64,000 bases of DNA from Sphingomonas xanthus (GTDB taxonomy: Bacteria > Pseudomonadota > Alphaproteobacteria > Sphingomonadales > Sphingomonadaceae): positions 682,001-746,000 of the forward strand of contig NZ_CP041659.1 in NCBI RefSeq assembly GCF_007998985.1, given 5' to 3'. Made by a program: the position numbers and the translations under genes. Of this stretch, positions 19,488 through 29,913 are shown piece by piece (position 1 is the first letter of the stretch; each line of letters starts with the position of its first letter). The notes under the pieces were generated by a model, which saw only the letters and a program-made list of their open reading frames with translations, did no database searches and was not told the origin of the DNA.

Positions 19488-20386
19488 GCCCTCACCCCCA
19501 GCATATGGCAGATGGCATAGGCCAACTCAGCCCGGTTCAGCGTGTAGAAGTGGAACTGCCGGACACCGCCGGCATAAAGCTGGCCGCATAATTCCCCGGC
19601 GATCGTCGCCGCGACCAGCTGCCGGGCCGCAGGCAGGTCGTCGAGCCCTTCGAACATCTGGTCGAGCCAGGCGGGGATCGCGGCGCCGCATTGCCCGGCG
19701 AATTTCCGGGTCTGGCCGACATTGCTTACCGGAAGGATGCCCGGGACAATTTCGACCCCAGGCCGCTTCGCCGCCACCCGGTCGCGAAATCGGAAGAAAC
19801 ATTCGGCCGAGAAAAAGAACTGGGTGATCGCCCGGTCGGCGCCGGCATCGATCTTGCGCAACAGATTATCGAGGTCGCTGTCCGGGCAGTTGGCATCGGG
19901 GTGAACCTCCGGATAGGCGGCGACCGAAATCTCGAACGGCGCGATTGCCTTGAGCCCCGCAACCAACTCCGCCGCATTGGCATAGCCTTCTGGGTGCGGC
20001 GCATAGGCTTGGCCGGCTTCCGGCGGGTCGCCGCGCAGGGCGACGATGTGCCGAACCCCGAGCGCCCAATAATCGCGGGCGATGGAGTCGATCTCCATGC
20101 GGCTGGCGCCGACACAGGTCAGGTGAGCGGCCGGAGTCAGTCCGGTCTCGCGGATCAGCCGCCTGACCGTCGCATGGGTTCGCGTGCGCGTGGTCCCGCC
20201 GGCGCCATAAGTCACCGATACGAAGCGCGGGCGCAGCGGCGCCAGCGTTTCGATCGAACGCCAAAGCGTTTCCGCCATGGCATCGGTCCGGGGCGGGAAG
20301 AATTCGAAGCTCACGGCAATGTCGCCGCGCGCCTCGGCGAACAGCGGGGCATGGTCGCTGAGCGCGATTTCGGCGGCGCGGTTCAT
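19484..20386 (-). CDS. metF: 5,10-methylenetetrahydrofolate reductase
   Basis: A 300-residue flavoenzyme that makes 5-methyltetrahydrofolate, the methyl donor for methionine synthase. Family segments are SFEFFPPRTDAM, VTYGAGGTTR, AHLTCVGAS, ALRGDPPE, AITQFFFSAE and VPGILPVSN, and length matches the family. Start and stop overlap neighbours by four bases each, between sahR and the homocysteine methyltransferase gene. This order puts methyl-group formation and use in one transcription unit. Confidence 0.96.
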   Translation of the reverse strand: MNRAAEIALSDHAPLFAEARGDIAVSFEFFPPRTDAMAETLWRSIETLAPLRPRFVSVTYGAGGTTRTRTHATVRRLIRETGLTPAAHLTCVGASRMEIDSIARDYWALGVRHIVALRGDPPEAGQAYAPHPEGYANAAELVAGLKAIAPFEISVAAYPEVHPDANCPDSDLDNLLRKIDAGADRAITQFFFSAECFFRFRDRVAAKRPGVEIVPGILPVSNVGQTRKFAGQCGAAIPAWLDQMFEGLDDLPAARQLVAATIAGELCGQLYAGGVRQFHFYTLNRAELAYAICHMLGVRA

Positions 20387-21348
20387 GCCGCGTGCTGCCG
20401 CAGCGTCGCGCCCGGACGAATCCCGCGCCAGATGATCACTGTCAATTCACCGCCACCAAGCCGCTCGATCCGATCGAGCTGCAGACCCGCCGCGCCGAAC
20501 CAGCCGCGCATCGCATCGTCGGCGAAGCCCAGCCGCAGATGCGCATCCTGCTCCTTCAGCTCGGCACGGTCATGCTGGGCAAAATCGATCACCAACAGCC
20601 GTCCGCCCGGGGCCAGCACCCGCGCAGCCTCGGCGATCGCCGCGCCCGGCTGCTGGGCATAATGGAGCACTTGGTGAAGGATGATGCTGTTGGCGCTGCG
20701 GTCGGCGAGCGGAAGCGCGTTCATGTCCCCCTGCCGAAGGCTTGCCCCGGAAATTCCCGCCTCCTCAAGCTTGACCCGGGCGAGCCGAAGCATTTCCGAT
20801 GAGCGGTCGATGCCGATCGCGCTCTCCGCCTGGGGCGCGAACAGTTCAAGCATCCGGCCGGTGCCCGTGCCGACGTCGAGCAGCGCGCCGATCGGCCGGT
20901 CGGCGAGCAGTTCGGCGATCGCCCGCTCGATCTCCTCGTCGGCGATGTGGAGCGAACGAATATTGTCCCAAGTGGCGGCATGCGCCTCGAAATAGCGCCG
21001 CGCGGCCTCCGCCCGATCCGCGCGAATTGCATCGAGCCGCGCTGCGTCGGTGGCGAATTGCCGCTCGGCATCATCGTCCAGCGCCTGGTCGATCAGTGCA
21101 AACAGCGATCCGCCGACGGCCGGGCCAGCCGGCCGGAGATAGACCCAGCTCCCCTCCTTGCGGCGTCCGATCAGGCCCGAGTCGCTGAGGATTCGAACAT
21201 GGCGGGACACGCGCGGCTGGCTCTGGCCAAGCAGCTGAGCAAGTTCGCCAACCGACAGTTCCATGACCCTGAGCAACGCCATGATCCGCAGCCGGGTCGG
21301 ATCGGCCAACGCCTGGAAAAGCGCGGCAAGCGGTAATTCTCGCGTCAT
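20383..21348 (-). CDS. sahR: SahR-type regulator: ArsR helix-turn-helix fused to methyltransferase-like domain
   Basis: A 321-residue fusion. Residues about 5-80 are an ArsR-type winged helix (FQALADPTRLRIMALL, LLGQSQPRVSRHVRIL). Residues about 140-260 are a class I methyltransferase fold with the SAM/SAH-binding loop LLDVGTGTGRMLELF. No metal-binding cysteines of classical ArsR are seen. This architecture is that of SahR, a proteobacterial repressor that senses S-adenosylhomocysteine and controls methionine-cycle genes. It heads the operon with metF and both metH parts and has a palindrome just before its start codon. Confidence 0.88.
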   Translation of the reverse strand: MTRELPLAALFQALADPTRLRIMALLRVMELSVGELAQLLGQSQPRVSRHVRILSDSGLIGRRKEGSWVYLRPAGPAVGGSLFALIDQALDDDAERQFATDAARLDAIRADRAEAARRYFEAHAATWDNIRSLHIADEEIERAIAELLADRPIGALLDVGTGTGRMLELFAPQAESAIGIDRSSEMLRLARVKLEEAGISGASLRQGDMNALPLADRSANSIILHQVLHYAQQPGAAIAEAARVLAPGGRLLVIDFAQHDRAELKEQDAHLRLGFADDAMRGWFGAAGLQLDRIERLGGGELTVIIWRGIRPGATLRQHAA

Positions 21349-21357
21349 CGATTAAGG

Positions 21358-21377
21358 ATATAAGCAAGTCTTTATAT
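21358..21377 (-). promoter_or_regulatory. candidate SahR operator
   Basis: A perfect 6-base inverted repeat, ATATAA and TTATAT separated by 8 bases, starts 9 bases upstream of the sahR ATG. It is strikingly AT-rich in a GC-rich genome, palindromic like ArsR-family operators, and close to the AT-rich palindromes I recall for SahR. It overlaps the place where the ribosome binding site or promoter should be, so a bound dimer would block the operon. Binding is inferred. Confidence 0.65.
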
Positions 21378-21550
21378 GCGTCAATCGCGCAGCTTTTGGG
21401 CAGAACTTTCTGGCTGCGCAACAAATGACGATTGCGTGACGGAGCAAAGACGAATATTTCCGCACGCTGGCCTGACGCTCGACGACAGGCCGAGCCGGAC
21501 TTTCACGCCGCAAAGCGTGGCGGTCCCCATAAGCAAGGAATGGAACGATC

Positions 21551-21778
21551 ATGAAGAAGGTTGCACTGACCGTTGCGGTCCTCGCGCTCGGCCTGGCCGC
21601 GTGCGAAACCAAGACCGAAGAAGCGGTCGAAAACACCACCGTCGAAAACGCCGTCGAAGCCGACGTCAACGCTGCCGACACCGCCGTTGACAACGCCCTC
21701 GACGATGCTGGCAATGCGGTCGAGAACGCTGGTGAAGCGGTCGAGAACGCTGCTGACGACGCCGACAACGCGATGTAA
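21551..21778 (+). CDS. small Asn/Ala/Glu-rich lipoprotein
   Basis: A 75-residue protein with a lipoprotein signal peptide (LGLAAC lipobox, Cys at residue 18). The mature part is very acidic and built from degenerate repeats of about 7-11 residues around V-E/D-N-A (for example NAVEADVNA, NALDDAGNAVENA, GEAVENA), which would form an amphipathic helix. Entericidin-like and other small envelope lipoproteins look similar, but no function is assigned. A clear AAGGAA ribosome binding site precedes the ATG, and a terminator follows. Confidence 0.75.
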   Translation: MKKVALTVAVLALGLAACETKTEEAVENTTVENAVEADVNAADTAVDNALDDAGNAVENAGEAVENAADDADNAM

Positions 21779-21808
21779 TTGTCGGGTTCGCCTAGCGGAT
21801 CGAATGAA

Positions 21809-21840
21809 GGGCCGTCCGGCATGTCCGGGCGGCCCTTTTT
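21809..21840 (+). terminator. rho-independent terminator of the small lipoprotein gene
   Basis: GGGCCGTCCGG (21809-21819) pairs with CCGGGCGGCCC (21825-21835), with one G-T wobble, and is followed by five T residues; it starts 31 bases after the stop codon. Confidence 0.87.
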
Positions 21841-21859
21841 CTGTGATAGGGGGTGGGCG

Positions 21860-22057
21860 ATGAGACATGCCCTAGCCTTGATCAGCCTCGCGCTGATTTC
21901 CTGCGACCGGGGCGAAAAGGTCGAAGCCCCGACTGCGGCCGAGGCGGAGCGGCTGAACGACGCCGAAGCCATGCTCGACGAGATCGCCAAGGAAAAAGGG
22001 CCGGCACCCCAAGGTACCGGCCCGTCCAATTCGTCGGGTGAATCCGGCACGCGCTAG
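21860..22057 (+). CDS. small lipoprotein, unknown function
   Basis: A 65-residue protein beginning MRHALALISLALISC, a short signal peptide with a usable lipobox (cysteine at residue 15), followed by a charged helix (AEAERLNDAEAMLDEIAKEKG) and a Gly/Ser/Pro-rich tail. AGGGGGTGGG upstream can serve as ribosome binding site. No homologous function recognised. It stands after the terminator of the preceding lipoprotein gene and converges on groEL. Confidence 0.6.
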   Translation: MRHALALISLALISCDRGEKVEAPTAAEAERLNDAEAMLDEIAKEKGPAPQGTGPSNSSGESGTR

Positions 22058-22107
22058 TGCGTGCCAGCGGTCATGCCTTGCGGCGGGACGTTCGCACCGC
22101 GGCGTGA

Positions 22108-22133
22108 CCGGGAACGGGCGGACCCGTTCCCGG
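22108..22133. terminator. perfect hairpin between a lipoprotein gene and groEL
   Basis: An 11-base perfect inverted repeat (CCGGGAACGGG and CCCGTTCCCGG) with a 4-base loop lies between the converging stop codons. There is no T run on either side, so it may act as a bidirectional transcript-end stabiliser rather than a classical intrinsic terminator. Confidence 0.5.
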
Positions 22134-22142
22134 CTGCCTAGG

Positions 22143-23825
<1,683 letters not shown>

Positions 23826-23869
23826 TCAGGAAAGGCGTCACGCGATAAGCGACGCCCGTGACCATAAGG

Positions 23870-24157
23870 TCAGCCGACGATCCCCAGGATGTCGCTTTCC
23901 TTCATGATGATCAGGTCTTCACCGGCGATCTTCACCTCGGTGCCCGACCATTTACCGAACAGGATCCGGTCGCCAGCCTTGACGTCCAGCGGCGTGACCT
24001 TGCCGTCATCGGCGCGGGCGCCGTTGCCGACGGCGACGACTTCGCCCTCTTGCGGCTTTTCCTTGGCAGAATCGGGAATGATGATCCCCCCAGCGCTCTT
24101 TTCTTCGGCCTCGACGCGGCGGACGAGGACACGGTCATGAAGCGGCCTGAATGACAT
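23870..24157 (-). CDS. groES: 10 kDa co-chaperonin GroES
   Basis: A 95-residue GroES: starts [12 protein letters not shown], has the mobile loop around [18 protein letters not shown], the roof loop, and ends with [13 protein letters not shown]. It caps the GroEL ring. First gene of groES-groEL, with the CIRCE operator 40 bases upstream of its ATG and an AAGGGG ribosome binding site. Confidence 0.98.
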   Translation of the reverse strand: MSFRPLHDRVLVRRVEAEEKSAGGIIIPDSAKEKPQEGEVVAVGNGARADDGKVTPLDVKAGDRILFGKWSGTEVKIAGEDLIIMKESDILGIVG

Positions 24158-24196
24158 AGTTGGTTAGCCCCTTGTGCTTCGTTGAACTTGCTTCGA

Positions 24197-24223
24197 CTGG
24201 CACTCGTGTCATCAGAGTGCCAG
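24197..24223 (-). promoter_or_regulatory. CIRCE element (HrcA operator) of groESL
   Basis: CTGGCACTC and GAGTGCCAG form a perfect 9-base inverted repeat with a 9-base spacer, the CIRCE architecture (consensus TTAGCACTC-N9-GAGTGCTAA) with symmetrical changes in the two outermost variable positions. HrcA repression of groESL is inferred; hrcA is not in the window. Confidence 0.93.
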
Positions 24224-24275
24224 CGATGGCGGGCATATGGGTTGGCTAGTCCAGCCCGTCAATGGGCAAGGCGGC

Positions 24276-25661
24276 TTATTGCGCGGTGCGGGTGAGGCCA
24301 AGCGCGTCCCGGCGCATCCAGCGCCAGCCCATCAGGATCGCGACGATCGTCAGCCCAACCGCAAGCCCAGTCCAGACCCCCTGCCCTTGCCAGCCTTCCC
24401 GGAAGGCCAGCCAGGTGCCGGCACCGATGCCGATCGCCCAATATCCAACGAAGGTGAAGATCATCGGTACGCGCGTATCGTGAAGGCCGCGCAACATGCC
24501 CGCGCCGACGACCTGGGCGCCGTCGACGATCTGGAAGATCGCCGCGATCGCAAGGAAGGACACGCCGAGCGCGATGACCCGAGCGTTCTGCGGGGTGTCG
24601 TCGAGAAACAGCGTCATCAGCTCACGCGGGATGGCCCAGATGACCAGCGCCATGAGGGCCATGAAGCCCACCCCAAGGACCCAGGCGACGGCGCCCGCGC
24701 GCCCGATCCCTTGCCGGTTCCGCTCTCCGAGATGACGCCCCACCCGCACGGTTGCGGCCTGGCTTAGGCCCCAGGGGACCATGAAGGATAAGGCCGCGAT
24801 CTGCAGCGCAACGGCATGCGCGGCGACGCTTTCAGCGTCGATCAGTCCCATCAGATAGGCTGCGGCGCTGAACACCCCGCCTTCGAAGCCCATCGCGAGG
24901 CCGATCGGCAGGCCGATCCGCCACATCCGCCGGTACCGTGGCCAGTCGGGCCGCCAGAAGCGCCCGAAAGGATGGAAGCGGCGAAACTGCCGGTCGGTGA
25001 CGATCACCAGCCCAAGCAGGACCGCCTGGAGCATCCAGACGATCGAGCTGGCCAGTCCGCCGCCAAAAATCCCCCATTCAGGAAGGCCGAAACGCCCGAA
25101 GATGAGGCCATAGGCGAGCATCGCGTTGAGCGGAATCGCGCCCAGGCTGATCGCCAGCACCCAGCCTGGCCGCTCAAGCGCCGCGACGAAGTTGCGCATT
25201 GCCTGGAACAAAAGGAAGGGCAGCATCGACCACATGTAACCGCGCAGGAACAGCCGGGCATCGGCCGCCAGCGCCGGCTCCTGTCCCAGCGCGCGGATCA
25301 CTGGCTCGCTGTTCCACAGCACCAGCCAGACCGGGACGGTGATCGTGCCGACCAACCACAGGGATTGGCGGAAACTGCGGCGCACGTCCTGCACCGACCG
25401 CAGCCGGGCACCAAGCGCGGTAGCCATCATCGGCGATGAGGCCGTGACGAGACCGAGGCAGATCAGGCTGAACGCGAACGTCAGGTTGAGCCCTAGCGCC
25501 GACGCCGCCAGCGGCCGCGCTCCGAGCCAGCCCATCAACACCACATCGGTCGCCTGGATCGCGGCCATGGTGAGGTTTGACAGGATCAGCGGCCAGGCCA
25601 GCGTCAGCGTCGCACGAAGCTCCGCGCGCCAGGGTGATCGGGAATGGGGCGCACGATTCAT
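24276..25661 (-). CDS. MATE-family multidrug/sodium exporter (NorM-like)
   Basis: A 461-residue polytopic membrane protein with about 12 hydrophobic segments in two similar halves, each beginning with the MATE pattern (LAWPLILSNLTMAAIQATDVVLMGWLG in shortened form in the first half; IGLPIGLAMGFEGGVF in the second). It would extrude cationic compounds in exchange for sodium or protons; substrates are unknown. Start uncertain: ATG 25661 is used, and an upstream in-frame ATG at 25703 would add 14 basic residues. Neither has a strong ribosome binding site. Confidence 0.9.
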   Translation of the reverse strand: MNRAPHSRSPWRAELRATLTLAWPLILSNLTMAAIQATDVVLMGWLGARPLAASALGLNLTFAFSLICLGLVTASSPMMATALGARLRSVQDVRRSFRQSLWLVGTITVPVWLVLWNSEPVIRALGQEPALAADARLFLRGYMWSMLPFLLFQAMRNFVAALERPGWVLAISLGAIPLNAMLAYGLIFGRFGLPEWGIFGGGLASSIVWMLQAVLLGLVIVTDRQFRRFHPFGRFWRPDWPRYRRMWRIGLPIGLAMGFEGGVFSAAAYLMGLIDAESVAAHAVALQIAALSFMVPWGLSQAATVRVGRHLGERNRQGIGRAGAVAWVLGVGFMALMALVIWAIPRELMTLFLDDTPQNARVIALGVSFLAIAAIFQIVDGAQVVGAGMLRGLHDTRVPMIFTFVGYWAIGIGAGTWLAFREGWQGQGVWTGLAVGLTIVAILMGWRWMRRDALGLTRTAQ

Positions 25662-25777
25662 GCGCCGGCGCCTAGCAGCTTCGCATCGCACCCGGAACAT
25701 CATGCAGGCGCTTCATCGAAATCCGTTGGGCGCGCGCCCGTTTCTGCATTATTCCACGCTCCAAAGGAGATATGGGG

Positions 25778-27649
25778 ATGCGGTTTGTTCGCGCGGTGTG
25801 GAAGCTTCTGGTCGGGATCAAGGATGGATTGGTCCTGATCGCCATGCTGATGTTCTTCGGGGTGCTTTACGCGGCGCTGTCGGCGCGGCCCGACCCGATC
25901 AGCGATGGCGTTTTGGCGATGGACCTTGATGGCGTTCTGGTCGAACAGGCGGCCCGGCCCGATCCGTTCGCGGCGGCGCTGGGCGGCGGCAGCATCATGC
26001 GCGAATTCGAGCTGCGCGACTTGGTGGCGGTGCTGGACGAGGCCAAGTCGGATGACCGGGTCAAGGCTGTCGCGCTCGACCTGGATGGCTTCCTCGGCGG
26101 CGGGCAGCCGGCACTTTCGGCGCTTGGCGAGAAGATTCGCGAAGTGAAGGCCGCGGGCAAGCCGGTGATCGCCTATGCCACCGGCTATACCGACGACCGC
26201 TACCAGTTGGCGGCGAACGCGTCCGAAATCTGGCTTCCCTCGATGGGATTGGTGGCGGTTGCCGGTCCGGGCGGCAACAACCTCTATTTCAAGGGCCTCC
26301 TCGACAAGCTTGGCGTCACCGCGAACATCTATCGCGTCGGCACCTATAAGTCGGCGGTCGAGCCGTTCATGCGCAACGACATGTCCCCCGAGGCCAAGGA
26401 AAATGCCCAGGCACTGGGCGACGCGCTTCTGGAAACCTGGCGCGAGGACGTCGCTAGGGCCCGCCCGCAGGCCACCCCCGGTCTCGGTCGGATGATGAGC
26501 GATCCCGTCGCGGTGGTGCAGGCGGCGCGCGGCGACCTGGCGCAAGCCGCGCTTCAGCTCAAGCTGGTCGACAAGATCGGCGAGCGCAGGGCGTTCGAAG
26601 CCCGACTAGCGGAGCTTGGCGGCACGGACGAGGATAGTGCTCACGGCTACAAAAGGATCAAGCTAGCGGCCTATGAACGCGCCGCGGCGAGCCCTGAAAC
26701 TGGGCCGATTGGTGTGGTGACCATTGCCGGAGAGATTGTCGACGGCAAGGCCGGCCCCGGCAGCGCTGGCGGCGAGACAATCGCCAGGCTGATCGAAAAA
26801 GGCCTCGCCGAGCACCCGCTCAAGGCGCTGGTGGTCCGGGTTGACAGCCCCGGCGGATCGGCAATGGCCTCGGAAAGGATCCGCCAGGCGTTGCTGGCCG
26901 CCAAGGAAAAGAAGATCCCGGTTGTCGTTTCGATGGGATCGGTCGCCGCATCCGGCGGCTATTGGGTGGCGACGCCAGGCGACTTCGTGTTCGCCGAACC
27001 GTCCACCGTCACCGGCTCGATCGGCGTGTTCGGCGTTTTGCCGAGCTTCGAAGGGGCACTGGCGAAGCTGGGCGTCGGCGCGGATGGTATCAAGACCACG
27101 CCGCTTTCGGGCGAACCGGACTTGCTCAATGGGCCCTCGCCGCAAGTCAATGCGGTAATCCAGGCCGGAGTCGAACAGGTCTATGCCAAGTTCCTCGGCA
27201 TCGTCGCCGAGGCGCGGCGCAAGTCGCCAGCGGAGATCGACCGGATCGCGCAGGGCAGGGTCTGGGATGGCGGTTCGGCGCGGCAGCTGGGTCTGGTCGA
27301 TGGCTTCGGCGGGTTGGATGATGCGGTCGCGAAGGCCGCTGAACTGGCGAAGCTGGCCGAAGACGAGCGCGGGCTCACCTATCTTGAGAAAGAGGATGGT
27401 TTCGCCGACACGCTCATCGCCGCGCTGACTGGGGACAGTAGCGCAGGTGACGGCAGCGGAGCGCCGACCGACACCTTCGCCTCGCTCAGCGCGACGCCCG
27501 AGGCGATGCTGGCGCGGATCGTCGGCGACCTGCGGTCGATCCTGCGCGGGCCGACGATCCAGGCGCGCTGCCTCGAATGTCCGCCGGCGGCGGCCGCGGC
27601 ACGTCTCACCCGCGATGACCGGAGCTGGCTGGAACGGTTGCTTAGCTAG
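25778..27649 (+). CDS. sppA: signal peptide peptidase SppA, long (67 kDa) type
   Basis: A 623-residue membrane-anchored serine protease that degrades cleaved signal peptides. One N-terminal membrane segment (residues about 15-35) is followed by tandem S49 domains. The catalytic lysine is in GTYKSAVEPF in the first domain and the nucleophile serine in GSVAASGGYW in the second. Length fits E. coli-type SppA. The AAGGAG at 25764-25769 is 8 bases from the ATG at 25778 but only 2 from the ATG at 25772, so 25778 is the start. The 3' end overlaps the convergent PepSY gene by 8 bases. Confidence 0.93.
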   Translation: MRFVRAVWKLLVGIKDGLVLIAMLMFFGVLYAALSARPDPISDGVLAMDLDGVLVEQAARPDPFAAALGGGSIMREFELRDLVAVLDEAKSDDRVKAVALDLDGFLGGGQPALSALGEKIREVKAAGKPVIAYATGYTDDRYQLAANASEIWLPSMGLVAVAGPGGNNLYFKGLLDKLGVTANIYRVGTYKSAVEPFMRNDMSPEAKENAQALGDALLETWREDVARARPQATPGLGRMMSDPVAVVQAARGDLAQAALQLKLVDKIGERRAFEARLAELGGTDEDSAHGYKRIKLAAYERAAASPETGPIGVVTIAGEIVDGKAGPGSAGGETIARLIEKGLAEHPLKALVVRVDSPGGSAMASERIRQALLAAKEKKIPVVVSMGSVAASGGYWVATPGDFVFAEPSTVTGSIGVFGVLPSFEGALAKLGVGADGIKTTPLSGEPDLLNGPSPQVNAVIQAGVEQVYAKFLGIVAEARRKSPAEIDRIAQGRVWDGGSARQLGLVDGFGGLDDAVAKAAELAKLAEDERGLTYLEKEDGFADTLIAALTGDSSAGDGSGAPTDTFASLSATPEAMLARIVGDLRSILRGPTIQARCLECPPAAAAARLTRDDRSWLERLLS

Positions 27650-28355
27650 GTTTTGCCCTGCTGCCGGTGCCGTTGCCGTTGTCGTTCTTGCGGCGGATCG
27701 TCAGCGGTAGCAGGATGAGCGCCAGCAGAACCATCAGAAGCGACAGCATTCCGAAGCTGACCACCCAGGGGTTGTTGGTGTCGGTCCGGCCCTGCAGGTC
27801 CATGATGTGCAGTCCCCACATGAAGTCGTAGATCCGCCACCAGCTCGTTCGGCGGGCAATGATTTCGCCCGAGCCGGCATCGACGTAGAAATGGGTGTCA
27901 TCGTCGAGCCGCACGCGCCAGCCGTCCATCGCCCGGCGAAGTTCGATCGGCGGGCTGTCGGTCGCGACCCTGCTGACGTCGGCGACACTGGCCTTTCCGG
28001 TGTAGCGGGACATGACCTCGCGCGCGGCGTCGGCCGCCCCAATCGGCGGCAGCAGGCGGCCGGTCATCGGGTCGGCAAGGCGCGACTTCCCGTCATCGAA
28101 GCTCAATTTCCAGAGAGGCCCGCCTGCGCGCGCCTCCAGCGCCATCGCGCTGACCGGCAGGCCGGCAGTGTCGGGTACGACAAACCGCGGATCGACGGTA
28201 AGCGGCTTGGGCTCCGCGATGAGGTTCGTGCCGCGCACTTCCTCAATCGGCTTGGCCACCATGACCAGCCCCGAAACCGTCCAGAACAGGAAAGGAATGG
28301 CCACCAGCCATCCTAGCCAAATATGATAACGCCGAAGCGTCGCGCGAACCCCCAT
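27642..28355 (-). CDS. PepSY-domain membrane protein
   Basis: A 237-residue protein with a membrane segment at residues about 10-32 (WLVAIPFLFWTVSGLVMV), a periplasmic PepSY-like part, the family sequence WWRIYDFMWGLHIMD, and a second membrane segment near residues 200-222. PepSY transmembrane proteins of this kind often accompany siderophore receptors or periplasmic reductases, but no such partner is adjacent here. AGGAGG just upstream fixes the ATG at 28355. The 154-base gap behind it has an AT-rich patch (about 28478-28496) but no recognisable operator. Confidence 0.82.
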   Translation of the reverse strand: MGVRATLRRYHIWLGWLVAIPFLFWTVSGLVMVAKPIEEVRGTNLIAEPKPLTVDPRFVVPDTAGLPVSAMALEARAGGPLWKLSFDDGKSRLADPMTGRLLPPIGAADAAREVMSRYTGKASVADVSRVATDSPPIELRRAMDGWRVRLDDDTHFYVDAGSGEIIARRTSWWRIYDFMWGLHIMDLQGRTDTNNPWVVSFGMLSLLMVLLALILLPLTIRRKNDNGNGTGSRAKPS

Positions 28356-28509
28356 TCGTGCCTCCTGGTCACAGGCCGAATCATTGTCTTTCCGGGATGC
28401 GGCCAATGCCCGCGGCCATCCGGCGCCGAATCGGCAAGCGCGCTATCTAGCCGCGCCTTTGCCGCCCGTCATGCCTTTAAATAATTCAGGTTAATGTCCT
28501 GTCGGCAAG

Positions 28510-29904
28510 CTAGATGTGAATGGGCTTTCCGGTCACCGCCATGGCCGCTTCCTTGAGCGCCTCCGAATGGGTCGGGTGGGCGTGACAGGTGTAGGCGATG
28601 TCTTCACTGGTCGCGCCGAACTCCATCGCCTGCGCGGCCTGGGCAATCATCGTCCCGGCGACGCTGGCGATACACCACACGCCCAGCACCCGGTCGGTCT
28701 TGGCGTCGGCGATGACCTTCACGAACCCGTCGGGCTCATGATTGGTCTTGGCGCGGCTGTTGGCGAGCATCGGAAATTTCCCGACCTTGATCTCGGCGCC
28801 GCCTTCCTTGGCCTGTTCCTCGGTGAGGCCGACCCCGGCGATTTCCGGCATCGTGTAAACCACCGAGGGGATGATATCATGGTTCACGATACCGGTCAGG
28901 CCAGCGATATTCTCGGCGACCGCGATGCCCTCGTCCTCGGCCTTGTGGGCAAGCATCGGTCCGGGAACGACGTCGCCGATCGCCCAAACGCCCGCCACTT
29001 TGGTGCGGAAGTCATGATCGATCTCGATCTGACGGCGCTGGTTCAATTCCAGCCCGATCTTGTCGAGGCCGAGGCCGTCGGTGTTGGGCCTGCGCCCGAT
29101 CGACACCAGGACGCAGTCGGCCTCGAGCGTTTCGGCATCGCCGCCCTTGGCCGGTTCCAGCGTCAGGCTGGCCTTGCCGCCATCGACGCTGACGCCCGTG
29201 ACCTTGGTGCCAAGCCTGAACTCGATGCCCTGCTTCTTGAAAATCTTGTTGGCTTCCTTGCGGACGTCGCCGTCCATGCCCGGCAGGATCTGGTCGAGGA
29301 ATTCGACGCAGGTCACCCGGGCGCCCAGCCGCCGCCAGACCGAGCCAAGCTCCAGCCCGATCACGCCGCCGCCGATGACGACCATATGTTCCGGCACTTT
29401 GGGCAGTTCTAGCGCACCCGTCGAATCGACCACCACCTTCTGGTCGACCTCGACCCCGGGCAGCGGCGTAACCGAGGACCCCGTGGCAATGACGATGTTC
29501 TTGGCGGTCACGGTGCGGTCTCCCACCGTGACGCTGTTGGCGCCGGTGAAGGCGGCATAGCCTTTCAACCATTCGACCTTGTTTTTCCGGAACAGCATTT
29601 CTATGCCGCCGGTCAGTTGCTTCACCGCAGTCCTGCGCTGGCCGTGCATCGCTTCGAGGTCGAGCTCCGGTTCGACCTTGATGCCCATCTTGGCCATCGC
29701 GCCATTGGCCGCGGCGTCAAAATATTCCGACGCATGGAGCATCGCCTTCGAAGGGATACAGCCGACGTTGAGGCATGTGCCGCCAAGTGTATCGCGGCCT
29801 TCGGCGCAGGCAGTCTTAAGGCCCAGTTGCGCGGCGCGGATCGCCGCGACATAGCCGCCGGGACCGGCGCCGATTACCAGAACGTCGAAATCGAAATCAG
29901 CCAT
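28510..29904 (-). CDS. lpd: dihydrolipoyl dehydrogenase, E3 of the 2-oxoglutarate dehydrogenase complex
   Basis: A 464-residue flavoprotein with FAD motif GAGPGGYVAAIRAAQLG, active-site disulfide in GGTCLNVGCIPSK, NAD motif GGGVIGLELGSVWRRLG, and C-terminal His-Glu in HAHPTHSEALKEAA. It follows sucB by 9 bases, so it serves the 2-oxoglutarate complex. It differs from the pyruvate-complex E3 at 1991-3406 in the disulfide motif (NVGC rather than NWGC), as usual for the two alphaproteobacterial E3 types. Confidence 0.96.
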   Translation of the reverse strand: MADFDFDVLVIGAGPGGYVAAIRAAQLGLKTACAEGRDTLGGTCLNVGCIPSKAMLHASEYFDAAANGAMAKMGIKVEPELDLEAMHGQRRTAVKQLTGGIEMLFRKNKVEWLKGYAAFTGANSVTVGDRTVTAKNIVIATGSSVTPLPGVEVDQKVVVDSTGALELPKVPEHMVVIGGGVIGLELGSVWRRLGARVTCVEFLDQILPGMDGDVRKEANKIFKKQGIEFRLGTKVTGVSVDGGKASLTLEPAKGGDAETLEADCVLVSIGRRPNTDGLGLDKIGLELNQRRQIEIDHDFRTKVAGVWAIGDVVPGPMLAHKAEDEGIAVAENIAGLTGIVNHDIIPSVVYTMPEIAGVGLTEEQAKEGGAEIKVGKFPMLANSRAKTNHEPDGFVKVIADAKTDRVLGVWCIASVAGTMIAQAAQAMEFGATSEDIAYTCHAHPTHSEALKEAAMAVTGKPIHI

Positions 29905-29913
29905 GGGAAATCC

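Noticed and set aside
21998..22023. GGGCCGG...CCGGCCC hairpin as a terminator
   Set aside because: It lies inside the coding sequence of the second small lipoprotein and has no T run.
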